Origin: Vermamoeba vermiformis
Taxonomy: Eukaryota > Tubulinea > Echinamoebida
Direction: 5' to 3'
NCBI GenBank assembly: GCA_045837725.1
Contig: JBEWZL010000278.1
Location: 186,001-250,000, forward strand
DNA: 64,000 nucleotides
Of this stretch, positions 1-11,450 are shown piece by piece. Both the position numbers and the translations under genes were made by a program. Every line of letters starts with the position of its first letter. The first letter of the stretch is position 1. Under the pieces are notes generated by a model, which worked only from the letters and a program-made list of their open reading frames with translations, searched no databases and was not told the origin of the DNA.

Positions 1-38
1 GGACGACAAATAGCCATTTAATTCCAGTTATAAATATG

Positions 39-375
39 CTCGAGTTTGGTCAGTGGTTTGCGTCCATGAATGACAGCCCTGTAAGGACTTGCGTATTTAG
101 AATGAAATTTCGCAGAAGAGCTCTATTATTAAATAACCATTGTATAGATATACCAATCGCTCATAGATAATCAAAATAGTCGAGTACTGATTAAGAAAGG
201 GAGTGCTGGTATTTCAATGTTGTTGCATCCGAATCTGAAAACGTGGTACGCTGCGTGGAGCGATGCACCGCAAAAATTCGTGGCAATGAATAGTAGATAT
301 TTGTTCTAAAATAACAGGGATACGGGCAGTATCTCCTGCCGAGACTTTGATGAACAAAAAATGAGGCCTTAAAAA
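39..375 (+). pseudogene. Degenerate copy of the 3' end of the adjacent F-box gene
   Basis: Two blocks match the last two exons of the F-box gene at 470-3663. The block starting at 39 matches the sequence near 3329 (CTCGAGTTTGGTCAGTGG). The block at about 200-350 matches about 3490-3650 nearly base for base, including the codons for MLLHPNLKTWY. The copy lacks the F-box part and has an in-frame stop after its NSRYLF codons. The sequence between the blocks has drifted completely. This is the remnant of a tandem duplication, ending about 100 bases before the start of the intact gene. It may continue to the left of the window. Confidence 0.75.
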
Positions 376-469
376 ATGCAAGCTTGCAGAACGACGTTCA
401 CAACAAGACAATTCTATCCAATCAAAACCACAACGCGCATATGCATATGTAATTGTTATTTATTAAAGC

Positions 470-3400
470 ATGGATCTTATTAACGAAGTAATCGAAACGG
501 TGAGAAAAGAAGGTTAGTGTGGATCGAGTTCTGTAAACGCCTATGATTTTTTAAAATTATGATCTTGATCTAATGAATATATAGGGTCGTGTACACATGC
601 TGCAGCGACGTTCGGAGATCAAATAAAAATGACAAATTGGACACCGAAGTTGAAAGAGCTTTTTGCACTTCTGGCCCAGCTTATAGAGGAAGAAGATGCT
701 GTTATATACAATTTATTACGAGTATTATATTTATGCGAAGCACCGGGGTTTATCAGGAAAGACGTTGTTTTGACGAATCCGCCAAGGAGGAATCTGCTCG
801 AGAGCGTGAGTTACCCGACTCTCCCAAATCAATTAACTAACGATATTTTATAGGCCATATATTCAGAGAATTGGAATATCGCAAATTTTCTTGTTAAATT
901 CGCTGTTGAGAGAGATGCGAAACTGCTCGAAAAGGATGAGTTTTGGGAGCCGCAGTTGGAATGCAAAGCAACGCCAGATCAATGGGGCAAAGCTCTTCGT
1001 ACGTATTAATATTTCGTAGTATAATTTTATGCTAATGTGTAATTAGAACTGATGGCCAAATCGTGCGCTTCTTCTCGCGTGCTTCAAGGTGGTGTTTCGA
1101 ACAGTAATTTAGCTCATCTATGGACAGCTCGTCTTAAAATCTTCAAATCTGTGATTGAGAACGGCTATGTGAATCTATTAGACTTGCTAAAGTATCCATC
1201 AGCGTTCATGTTGATGGTCAGACTCGGTGCAGATCTGCCTCCTCAAAACACCAAAAAAGGTAATTTGATCGTAATTTACAACTTAATTAATGAACTCACA
1301 CGTTGACTACAGGTTATAATATGACACTTCCGTATTGTGTATGGAGTTCACGCATGAAAAAACATAAGCGGATTCACTTGTTGCGTTTTCTCGATTCCGT
1401 TGATCCAACACTTTTTGACGTGCCATGTGGTCCCAACAATGTCAAGCTCGCTTATGAGTGCTGGAAAGCGAGCGATTTAGCCATCATTCGAAGTGTCCCA
1501 GCACTTTCTAAGACAAAAATTGACAGTCAGTAGAAATGTCAAAATGACTCTTTGCAAAGCCGGATCTAACCACCAGTTTTATCGTAGTGCATATGAAAGA
1601 CCGGAGAGGACGAGGAATAGGCGATTATTTACATCCTAAGAAAATACTTGCCGATAATATTAAATCAGAAGAGCGATTCGATTATGCCATCACGTAAGCC
1701 CACGTGGCCTCGTAACATTGATACTTAAAAGAAAAAAGGGTTTGTTTTTTTTTGCCTTCATTTTTCAAGCGCTGTTGTCAAAGGCAAAATTCCAGTAATT
1801 AATTATTTATTCCAACTTGATACTGGTGCCGTCACGCAATTCTTTTGCGCTTATCCTGGTACGTTCAATTCGATAATTGTAAACTAACTACTAACGTGCG
1901 TGATGGTTTAGAGCTAATGAAGGCGTTGGAAATATTAATACTAAAAGACAAACAAGTCTTATCAAAGCTGTTGGAGACTACGACAGATCAGTTCTTGGTG
2001 GCCTATTGTATGGCACAAGGTCACAAACCTCCGCAGAACAACGTCATGTGGCCTCAACTTGCTGCAAGTATGTACTCGGCATTCAATATTTAATCCTTAA
2101 TTAAGTTAGGACCGCGTGACATTGACTAAAGTTTGACTTTTTTGTCGAAGATTTGAACAATTTTAGTTTGACCAATCACAAAGCCACACGTTCGGTTCAA
2201 ATTAAGGATATCAGATTATTAATACAATTGCTACTTTCTAGTGTGGGAATTAACTCCCATAGAGTACGAGGTCCGTACTGTCAGCGAATTGGTCTTGCAG
2301 TTCGACAAGGATCAGCGGTGTCATATCCATGAATTGCCCGATGACGTCATCAGCTTGATTCTACCTGAAATTTCGTTCGCGGACGTGATGAGCTTGTTTG
2401 CAGCCTCGAAGACCATGCAACAAGTCTGCAAACGCTTGACAAGTCCCTCGTTGTGGAAGAAGATTGCAGCAAACAACTTCAACGGCTTTAAGATGAAGTA
2501 TCTCGATTCTCAACCAATCACTGATTGGCGCAGTCACGTGATCAAAGAAATGAGGTAAAATTCACCAAATTGAATTATGAAAGTATCATTAATGACCATT
2601 TTGTTATTAGATGGCGAAAGAACTGGATTCATCAACGGTTCACTGAACGAACGATTTTCACTGAACTGGATGGAGATTTTCAATTTGCCACAGACGACAA
2701 CTGGTTTGTAATGACTTCGAGTCTGCCATCGGGTCTGAATGTCTATTGTTGGAATTGTCATACATTTCAATCGTACACGATGGAACTTTCATACATTCTC
2801 GGCGAAGTCCTTATAATAGATTCTACTCCATCGAGCTTAACAATTGCCCTTGTCGGCTTCTCATTGAGTCTAAATGAAACTTTCATACTCATTTTGGATC
2901 CGGTCAATAATCGCTTCGTGAAAGAGATCAAGCCTTGTGTGCAGTCGCTTGGCGCTCCATTTTTAATTAAGTTTCGATCTAAACTTTGTTTTGTAAGCAA
3001 AGGTAACGTCAAAATGATATAATATGTAGAATATCATATCAAATATTCTTATTGTTTTGTTAGATCTGCAAGAAGTTGACATTGAAGCCGGTGTCACGAA
3101 ATCAATATGGAATTTAAATGGCAAGCCTATTTATGCACGAATGGCGGCCGTCAATATCAATGAAGACTCGCTGTTACTTGTTCGTAGTAGTAGGAATAGC
3201 CAAATTTTGATTTTGGATCCGGACCTGAATCTGGTCGCGGCCGCTGAAGATCCACCAAACTCGAGCACCGTCCTTTCGGCTGCTTTCTTCGGCTCGGGAT
3301 CGGCATTCATAACGATTTTTAAGCATCTCGAGTTTGGTCAGTGGTATGGTCACCTTGGCAGCGATACCGTAAGTGGTCACCGTAACCAAATTTGGAAAAG

Positions 3401-3663
3401 AGATCTGTTTTTGAAAAATTAAGAGACGGTGTTCTAACTGTTATTAACAGGTCTATAATTCAATACTTGACGCTCAAAATGATCGATTGCTCATCAAGCA
3501 AAGTGCTGGTGGAATTTCAATGTTGTTGCATCCGAATCTGAAAACGTGGTACACTGCGTGGATCGAAACACCAGAAAAATTCGTAGCGAAGAATAGTAGA
3601 TACTTGTTCATATATAACAAGAATACTGGCTGTATATCCTGCCGAGATTTTGATTGGCAATAA
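470..3663 (+). CDS. F-box protein with helical N-terminal region and propeller-like C-terminal half, 802 aa
   Basis: Twelve exons join in frame: 470-512, 585-805, 854-998, 1047-1259, 1313-1525, 1588-1693, 1770-1858, 1912-2067, 2242-2554, 2611-3002, 3064-3368 and 3451-3663. The lengths sum to 803 codons. An F-box lies near residues 420-460, starting HELPDDVISLIL and ending SLWKKI, so the protein probably recruits substrates to an SCF (Skp1-cullin) ubiquitin ligase. The following 370 residues are beta-rich with repeated hydrophobic strands and may form a propeller, but I recognise no family. The first 390 residues are helical and unassigned. Exon 5 uses a weak GTCAGT donor. The 173-nt intron before the F-box exon is long for this genome, and its splice creates an A|TG, so a shorter protein starting at MWELTP is possible. 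Consistent phases across all twelve exons favour one long product. Confidence 0.8.
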
Positions 3664-3829
3664 CTCCAGTACGTGTTCCCGATTTAGGAGTTTAAATACT
3701 ATGGTTTGTAGCAATTCTTTATAAGATTATCATAGGTCGACTCGTAAATACTGTCTTTACTTTAATTCTATAATTAATTACGATTATACAATTAGGTCGT
3801 AAAGCTACGTGTTTAATGCAGATCCGTTC

Positions 3830-5443
3830 TTAAAACAACAGACCAACTAAGACCAACAATAAAGAGGCTCTTATTATAGTCGATGAACTAGTTTGCTGAG
3901 TGCTAGGTGCTCTATTATTGGGAGTATTGGTAGTGCCAGGGGAATTCGATGCAACAGGCTCAACGTTGCACAGCACTGTTACTTCGCATTGGGCAGTCTG
4001 TTCGAATCTAGAGACGCTTATAGTAGTTTTGAAGCTATTGTTCGCATCGAAAGTCACCGCAATGGATGCAGATCCGTTCACTGAAACTTCGGCGCAATCG
4101 TCATCGATGGAGTAGAGCTCTGATACGTCAATATTGACTGGATTGCACGACAAATAGGACTTGTCATGACAAGTAAGGGCAATAGGGTCGTTGTAGCAGA
4201 ACGGCAAGTAAAGGAGTTGCGAAGCTCCTTTGAGATCTCCGTAGGTTTTGTTTCGGGCGTTTGATAGACTATAGACGGCCTTATCTGTGACCGTGAAGCC
4301 CCAAAAATGCGTCGTGATGAAGCTTGGTAAGTTACTAATGTCTTTAGTGGAGCTGTAGATCTCGGTAATATTCCAAGAAAATTTTGCCAGTTTTGAGAGC
4401 TTGAATAAGCTGCCTTGTGGAGATCCTAGTGATAGAATTAATAACGTACTCATAAACTGTATTGCCTTACCATTTGTAGCGTTCATATTTCGTTGGTTGA
4501 AAATTGAAGAGTAGTACAGATCAGACCCGCGCCACAAAAAGTAATTGTTGTAGTACAAATTACCATCGTCTTCTCTATTAACTGTTGTTGCGATCCATTT
4601 GGTATCATTCTTCTCTAAGAATCCAATTTGGGTGCTAGATAAGATGAAAACCAACGTGTCCTCTCCGTTGTAAGTGTACGGAATGCTACTCGAGTCAAAA
4701 CTGAACGGAACAGAGACATTTTCCACGAAATTAAACTGGTCGTTGTCTATCGAATAGATGGTTACTATTTTGTGAGCCTTGTCATAAGTGGCTGCACGAG
4801 ATTCGGAAACTGTGTACCCAGCCCAAGGATCCGCTAGAACTGAAGAGGTAGGAGTAACCGGCCAATTGTTGTTCGAGAAAGGGTACAACGCTAATTCATA
4901 TCCTCTAGCGGTATAGTCCAAAGCGACCATGTTGTTGTTTGAGAGCAGATGGATCGAGTTGGCGAATCCGGATAATTGTTTGTAGGCCCAAGTGAAGTTG
5001 TTTGTTACTTGATGGTTAGCATCCATCTTCCAAAAATTAACGTCGCGAGTGCTACCATCGTAGGAGACGAACCATTCGTTGTTCGCATTCAGAGCGTTGC
5101 CTGCCATCCGTGATCCCATCAGCCGATTAACTTCTGTATACTGGCCAGCGTCATTTCTAGCATAAAATACTATCATGCCGTTTGATTCGTTCAGAGGAAC
5201 CCAAAAGAAAAGATATTTGTCGTTTTGACCAATGAAGCCTGGATTGATCTGGGAAAGAACACTGCCGTCTCCTCCCATTAATTCGCTCTTTTCGAATAAT
5301 GGGATATTCCTGAAGTAATAAATTATTAAAATCGACAATGAAACTGAATTCCGTGTTGCGGATAACAAAGATGGAACTTTGATTACCTGCTGTGCAAGCG
5401 CCAAAGCTAGAAAGGAGGCCAATAAAATAATATACCGAGCCAT
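3830..5443 (-). CDS. Secreted protein with GPI-anchor-like tail, about 522 aa
   Basis: I start at MARYIILLASFLALALAQQ because this is a clean signal peptide; the open frame extends 25 codons further upstream without one. The C-terminus is Ser/Thr-rich and ends in a hydrophobic stretch (ASLLLVLVGLLF) without a basic tail, which is typical of a GPI-attachment signal. The ectodomain has many N-x-S/T sites, aromatic repeats resembling propeller blades, and about six cysteines near the C-terminus. A 45-nt in-frame intron with good splice sites lies at 4426-4470. A second intron may follow the signal peptide, because the frame around 5310-5385 reads like intron sequence, but its borders are unclear. 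Function is unknown; a cell-surface role is inferred from the two sorting signals. Confidence 0.75.
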   Translation of the reverse strand: MARYIILLASFLALALAQQVIKVPSLLSATRNSVSLSILIIYYFRNIPLFEKSELMGGDGSVLSQINPGFIGQNDKYLFFWVPLNESNGMIVFYARNDAGQYTEVNRLMGSRMAGNALNANNEWFVSYDGSTRDVNFWKMDANHQVTNNFTWAYKQLSGFANSIHLLSNNNMVALDYTARGYELALYPFSNNNWPVTPTSSVLADPWAGYTVSESRAATYDKAHKIVTIYSIDNDQFNFVENVSVPFSFDSSSIPYTYNGEDTLVFILSSTQIGFLEKNDTKWIATTVNREDDGNLYYNNYFLWRGSDLYYSSIFNQRNMNATNGKAIQFMSTLLILSLGSPQGSLFKLSKLAKFSWNITEIYSSTKDISNLPSFITTHFWGFTVTDKAVYSLSNARNKTYGDLKGASQLLYLPFCYNDPIALTCHDKSYLSCNPVNIDVSELYSIDDDCAEVSVNGSASIAVTFDANNSFKTTISVSRFEQTAQCEVTVLCNVEPVASNSPGTTNTPNNRAPSTQQTSSSTIIRASLLLVLVGLLF

Positions 5444-5890
5444 AGTGTGTGTTATAGCAACGATCTCTGCATAATATGAAACTGAAAATCTGTTTTTGTT
5501 TATTAACGAAAATGACATGATGTCAAATTTATTAACTGACAGCCTTCAACCAAAAACGTTCAAAGAATAATTCACACAACTGCGCTACCCGTCAATGGTG
5601 TCAAACCTTATGTTTAACTACTAGAGCCAAGAAATGAAAAAGAAATTACAACAGAATCGCAACGCAAAATCAGTTGCTGTCAGTTGTGACATTATTCTCT
5701 GAAAAGTTAAACTTGCAACAGAATTCCATCATTAGTCATTGCATGATATAATATTGCGAGATCCGTGCCTTCGGAACTCTTTCAGTGAAAATAAAGTAAA
5801 GTTGTCAAATGATTTATTTACAATTCGCTTGACGAAATTTTGAAGTATTATTATTATTGTTTTTGTTTTGAATGACGTTAAAAATGTCTC
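5444..5890. other. Intergenic: 5' flank of the secreted-protein gene and 3' flank of the acylase gene
   Basis: AT-rich with no open frame of coding quality. It should hold the promoter of the gene ending at 3830 and the 3' end signals of the acylase gene. I see no RNA gene or repeat. Confidence 0.5.
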
Positions 5891-8800
5891 TTACAATGGT
5901 TGCAACACTAATAAATGTTTTGCAGCTTGAACAACATTCTCTTTCTTCCAGTACATTGGCGCATATTCTTTTCGTTCCAACACCCCCATCATGTCACTAT
6001 AGGATATTAGTGACATGTCCATATTATATTATAATATATCAAATACGTACTGATGATAAGGGCTGGATAATCGACCTGATTGACCCGGAGCCAAGATCCA
6101 CTTTGAGTTGTCGAAGTCCGAGAAGTCAATAATTTGTCTATATGCATCGATCTTGTTAGCAAATATACCATCATATACTAGGCGGACAGCTATTATTACC
6201 TGAATGAAATGCCGTTGATCGCATCAAATTTACGGTGTCCCTCGTCCTTCGCAAAACCACTGCGTGCCACTGTATCGTCATCACCGTCGACCGGTTGTGG
6301 ACCAACATCGAACACTACGACCATATTAATACTATACTAGGTCTCAGTGTGGATCAACATAACACTACGTACCAAGATTGAACGGCTTTTGTTTGCCAAG
6401 CAAGTGCGCAAAATTTGAACGGTGGATGCGACCCCAGTGCCAGTCTTGCACGCTTTCACCGAACTAAATCCATGTTAGTATATAATACTTTATGATTGGG
6501 ATATTATTATGTACCTCTTCTACGAGCCAGTTAACGGAGTCTCTGAAAGCCTTTCGAAGTCCCTTTGAACGACCGCCCAGATCTGACCACTGCACCAAAA
6601 GTTAGATTCGTATAGCAATATGACTGATATTAATAATACTACTTACCCATTCAGATTGAGGATTGTCCATCAACCTCAAAATATTAACGATGTCGTAACC
6701 GATAAACTACATCCGGATCAGTAAGTTCAAGTTCCCGCTTAGCAATTAAGAAAATTAATATATAACTTACTTCTCCAAAAGTACTAATAGGCATGAAATT
6801 GGTACCGTGCATATTGGACTTGATGGCTGAAAGAAAAATATGTTAGTGCGAGGCACCGAGTTTTAATGCCACAAAAAACACTAGGTAAATTCAATATGAT
6901 ACAATAATATATATGTATGTTCATACCAGAGGGTACTTTAGACTTCAATATGTCGCGCACTAAGAAGTATCTAAGAGACTGATAAATAGAGCCTGCAACT
7001 GTAGTGCGTGTCATGGATCCGTTCCAACCACGCAACTCGCTCATAGCTTCTTTTTCGAGGTCTGTAAAGTCCGCTTGATCGTTGAGATCTATAATACAAT
7101 AATTAGATCAAATAAATGATGGATCTAACTCATGTTAGGACTTTTGTTCGATCTAGCTATTCAGTAAGAAAAAAAGATCCAACGTAACAAAAAATAAAAT
7201 AGCTATTAATTCAGTATAAGGCGCATCATTTGGATACTTACCTAAAAATTTCAAGAATTTTTCTACGAATTCTTTGCCGGGAATGGTGAAGACATCTGTT
7301 TGGATCAGCTGTTGTTCGCGCAGACCTAGCTTGATACCACGAGCAGTAAACTCCTTGATCATATCTTCGACGCGCTTAGCTCGGTATCCATTGTTCCACA
7401 TATTGCCCTAAGAGTCATAGATTAGTATTGACCGCTAAAAACAGATCCGAAACATCGATGCGCACGCTCGGTGGATCTCGCTTTGAGTACGTACCAAATA
7501 ATGAGGATAATCATCACCAGCAATCTTGTGATTGGCCGAGACTACGTAACCGCTCTTCGGGTTCAAAGCAAACGGTTTTTCATCGAAAGGTATAAAGCCG
7601 TGCCAATCATGCTCGCCTGTCCAGCCTGGAGAAGGTAATGCACCATCGCCCTAATAAACATGAATATGTTACATTATTATCAATTGCGAACCACGATCTT
7701 TGAAAGATTTTGGAAGATCTGCGGGTCGAACAAAAAAAATGTAAATGAACTTTGCCAGTAGGTTCATATTATTTAAAGTTGGAATAAATACGGTACCTTC
7801 TTTCTAATAGGCACAAGACCAGACAAGTAATAGCCGATATTGCCTTGTGTATCTCCATAGACGAGATTGAATGAGCCAATGTCCATCTTCTTTACTGCAG
7901 TCACAAACGAGTCCCAATCTGTTGCTATATTGAGCTCGTATTGGCCTTCAGACATGCTACTTTGCTATAATAAAATATTATTGTTAGTTTAAGTTCTAGC
8001 GAACGTTCATAAACTTCGGATTTGATCCACGATCTGGAGGAATCGGATAATAGGCATTAAATTTATATAACTACGTACTGGTAATAATCCAATGCTAGCA
8101 TAGGCAACGGCAGTATGACTATGAGTCTTTTGGTACTCGATCTGAGTCTCGTTCAAAATGCTGAACAAATTCGAGATGATAGGGCCGTGGATAGTCTATT
8201 CGAATATTAGAATATAATCCATATTATAGTATACTAAGCATATTATTCATTCATACCTCGATAACCTCTTCGATGTGCGGTGCCTTGCCTTTAACAGCAA
8301 TAACTTCTTGGCGCACGATAGGCTGCACAGCCTCGCCTTGATGTTCGTAGGTGCCATTAGCAAAGAATTTTTCCACGAATAAGTCCTTAGTATCGGCCAT
8401 AGATACAGTAATACTAATTTGAAAAAAATTTTGTTAGATCCGGATCTGTTCACTTTGATGCAGCTTCAACCGTTCATATTTATGACTCACCCCCAACCAA
8501 TATGTTCATTATGACCAATAGCAATCACTGGAGTACCAGGCAAGGACACTCCGATTGCGTGGTAAGGTTTGTGTTCCGTATCCGTACTATGCATGTGGAT
8601 GCGATACCAAGCTGACGGTGCAGATGTAGCTATAATAATAATAATAACATATTAGTAAATATAGCTTGTTAATCTAATTGAAGAATTATATTGTTACGTA
8701 CTAAGATGAGGATCGTTCGCCAAAAATGGTTTGCCAGTCGATGTTAGTGAGCCTGACACGGACCATGCATTTGAAGCACCTATTAATTAAATAGATATTA

Positions 8801-10352
8801 ATTATAAGGCCGACGGCTATTACTATTTTAAGCAATACGACATACCTCCTGCCTTAATATAAGGTGGCAAAACTTCGTTCAAGTTGACTCCGTCCAACAA
8901 AATCGGATTGAACTCGTGTTTGCCCGAAGGAAATTTCAACGTGCTTGGGTTGTCAGGGTAATTAATATCAAATTCTTTCATCAATTTGTCGCCCAAGACC
9001 TCTTTCAGCATTTGACGAGGAAATTCGCTTTGTTCACCAGCTCCCATTTGCCAGCACACTAGCAATAGTATTATTAATTATGATAATTACTATGGAGTAT
9101 TATGTTAATGCGTACTTAAGCGTCCAATAGTCAATACGTCTACTGAGCTCCAAGTTTCAGGAGTAATGCCCAGAAAAGTAAATTCAACTGGCAATTGTCC
9201 TTTAGAATTCTTCAAATAAGCGTTAATGCCTATAATAACATTAATATATATATATTGTAGTGTAATTATTCTTTTCGTACCATCGGTATAAGATTCCAAG
9301 AGCAACAGCGCACGGTTACTCGCGACTAAAAAAAGCATTAGAATCGATTGGATATCGCCTAATAAGGCTATTACGACTTACATTCGAGATCTTTTTGAGC
9401 TTTTCTGGCCAATCCAAACGTTCTGAAAATTCTATCGACGATAAGTCCGCTCTCACCAAGTGCTTCGGCCATTCGACCTTCAATTATCGTTAAATAATGC
9501 CACATGCCCATAGATATAATGTTACACGTACCTGATGCAATACGGCGATGCATTTCCATTTGCCAAAGGCGATCTTGCGCGTGTACGTAACCAGCCGCGA
9601 AAAGCATGTCGCGGTTATTAGTTGCGTAAATGTGCGGAACGCCATGACTATTATAAATATAGATATTAGTCCTCGTACTTATAATTTAAACAAATTTTGT
9701 GAGTCGTTCTCCTGACGGGACCAGTTTGAACGAGATTCCGGATCGGGTTCAGAGGTACACTTACGAATCCCAATAGATTTCAACTTTATCGTTCAATCCA
9801 TTCAATGATATAGTGCCATTAAGAACGGGGGTACGAGTGGAATCTAATTTAAAAAAAGGAGTTAAACCATCGTAGTAAAATTGGAGGGAAATTCGATCTG
9901 GTTGCCACGTCGTGCAAAATGTAATATACCACTATATAAAAGTTCATATGACTATTCATTACAATTCTTACCCATGGTTGCAATCAGGAATCGCAATAGA
10001 GGGCCGATCCAGGATGTAGCTTTGCTCAATGTCGCCTGTTAACATGAGAAAGTTAATATTTTGACATCAATTATTCATATAATAATGTGGCAATAATAAT
10101 CATATTTGCTTCGCTCGATACAAATGTCAACATCCGGAGATATTTAAATTTACTTACGCCAATATAACCCCACACGCCCTTGTCATCTTCATCAACGATA
10201 AATATAGATGCGATAGCAATAGACAAAAATACAGTCATAAAAAATACAAGCGAGCCAAGTGAGATGCGTCGTATTTTTGTTGTTGCGGGACTAGATGTCG
10301 GCGCGGGAATGGGCTTCTCGGCCACTTTATCGGCCTTTGGCTTCGTGCTCAT
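5891..10352 (-). CDS. Penicillin acylase family Ntn hydrolase, membrane-anchored, 884 aa
   Basis: Twenty-three exons from 10158-10352 down to 5891-5996 sum to 885 codons in frame. The family comprises serine N-terminal-nucleophile amidases (penicillin G acylase, AHL acylases) that cleave themselves into alpha and beta chains. The beta chain should begin at the Ser of [12 protein letters not shown] (exon 8702-8779). Other family motifs are GVPHIYATN and [19 protein letters not shown] in the alpha chain, and [16 protein letters not shown] and HWGRIHR in the beta chain. Residues 1-45 are basic then strongly hydrophobic ([20 protein letters not shown]) without an obvious cleavage site, so a type II membrane anchor is likely. 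The substrate is unknown. The gene shares a 137-bp divergent promoter region with the Alba gene. Length and motif order match the family, so identity is firm. Confidence 0.93.
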
Positions 10353-10489
10353 AGCTTAAGGTCGAATATACTAACGGGCACCGGGAGCGGTGGTTAATGT
10401 TGCAAAATAAATAGGGACAAAACTGACCCGAAAAAAATTTAGTTTTTTTATCATTGTAGCTTACACAGCGATACACAACAGCAATTATA
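10353..10489. promoter_or_regulatory. Short divergent promoter region between acylase and Alba genes
   Basis: The two start codons are only 137 bp apart and point away from each other, so both core promoters and both 5' UTRs must share this interval. No TATA-like element is clear. Confidence 0.5.
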
Positions 10490-11188
10490 ATGTCATACAG
10501 CCAAGAAGAAGTTGTTATTAACGAACAAGACCAAAAATCAATCGAAAGAGAAAAGTCTGACAAGATTAAGGTTTCGTCAAACAGATCTGTTTTCTATTAC
10601 GTTGATTTGGCTGCTGAATCATTGGCCGCTTTTCCTGAAGTTGAATTGAGCGGTCTCGGCTTTGGTAAATATTTTTATATAATTTTTCAAATCATTTATT
10701 GAAATTAATTTGCGACTAGTCTCTGAATGCGTTCTCTAATAATTATTATCATATAGCCATTACTACTGCTGTTACTATCGCTGAAATTCTCCGAAGCCAA
10801 GAAATTGCTGCCATCTCTAGTAAGTAACGAATTTCCACGGAGCCAACAGAAAATATTTTTCAAATCTGCGTATTTCGGTCTATTTGCTTTTGTAATGGCC
10901 AAAAATATTATATTAATTATTTCTTAATAGAGGTTAACACTACCTTGGTTGGCGTTGACGGCAGACGTGGCCAGAAGCCTAAAATTCAAATCTTGTTGAC
11001 TCGATCCAAGAACTTCGACCAAACCTTTGCCAAGAAGAAACAATTGGTACGTATAGATCATCTATATTTTTTGAGGCATTATTATTGATTTTTGGCGTCA
11101 CTAGTCGGAAGAGAGCAAGATAATCCGAAAGGAACTCGAAGAGAATCAAAAACGCGTTCAAGACGGTATTAAGAAAGCTACTGCTTAA
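10490..11188 (+). CDS. Alba-domain nucleic-acid-binding protein, 145 aa
   Basis: Four exons (10490-10664, 10757-10819, 10931-11046, 11105-11188) encode 145 residues. Residues 25-110 read as an Alba domain: the strand-helix segment VSSNRSVFYYVDLAAESL, then a hydrophobic helix AITTAVTIAEIL, then a GRRGQKPKIQILLTRS hairpin, which in the family is the basic RNA/DNA-contacting arm. The last 35 residues are charged and helical. Eukaryotic Alba proteins act in RNase P/MRP (Rpp20/Rpp25 type) or bind mRNA and chromatin. The short charged C-tail without RGG repeats does not decide which. Confidence 0.82.
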
Positions 11189-11450
11189 ATAGGAGCAATG
11201 AATATGTGTTATAAGGTACTATAGGAATAAACAAGACAATCAGAGTCTTCAAAAGCACGCGTGTACTGGCAGAGATCGAGCTCGTCACTAAAAGACAAAT
11301 ACTGGGCCTAATAATAGCATCCCCAAATATGTAAGTACCAACATACTGTAATTACGCTTTATAGAGCGTATCAGACGGCAGCAGAATCAGATCTGATGTT
11401 CTCGCGATCACATCTAGCTTGAATAGTTTCTCTTCAATGAAAATTTTATT

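Noticed and set aside
481-3660. GATC words seem frequent (about 22 by eye in this stretch) and recur in many introns
   Set aside because: Hand count only and roughly twofold over expectation. It could reflect codon use and needs a whole-genome word count.
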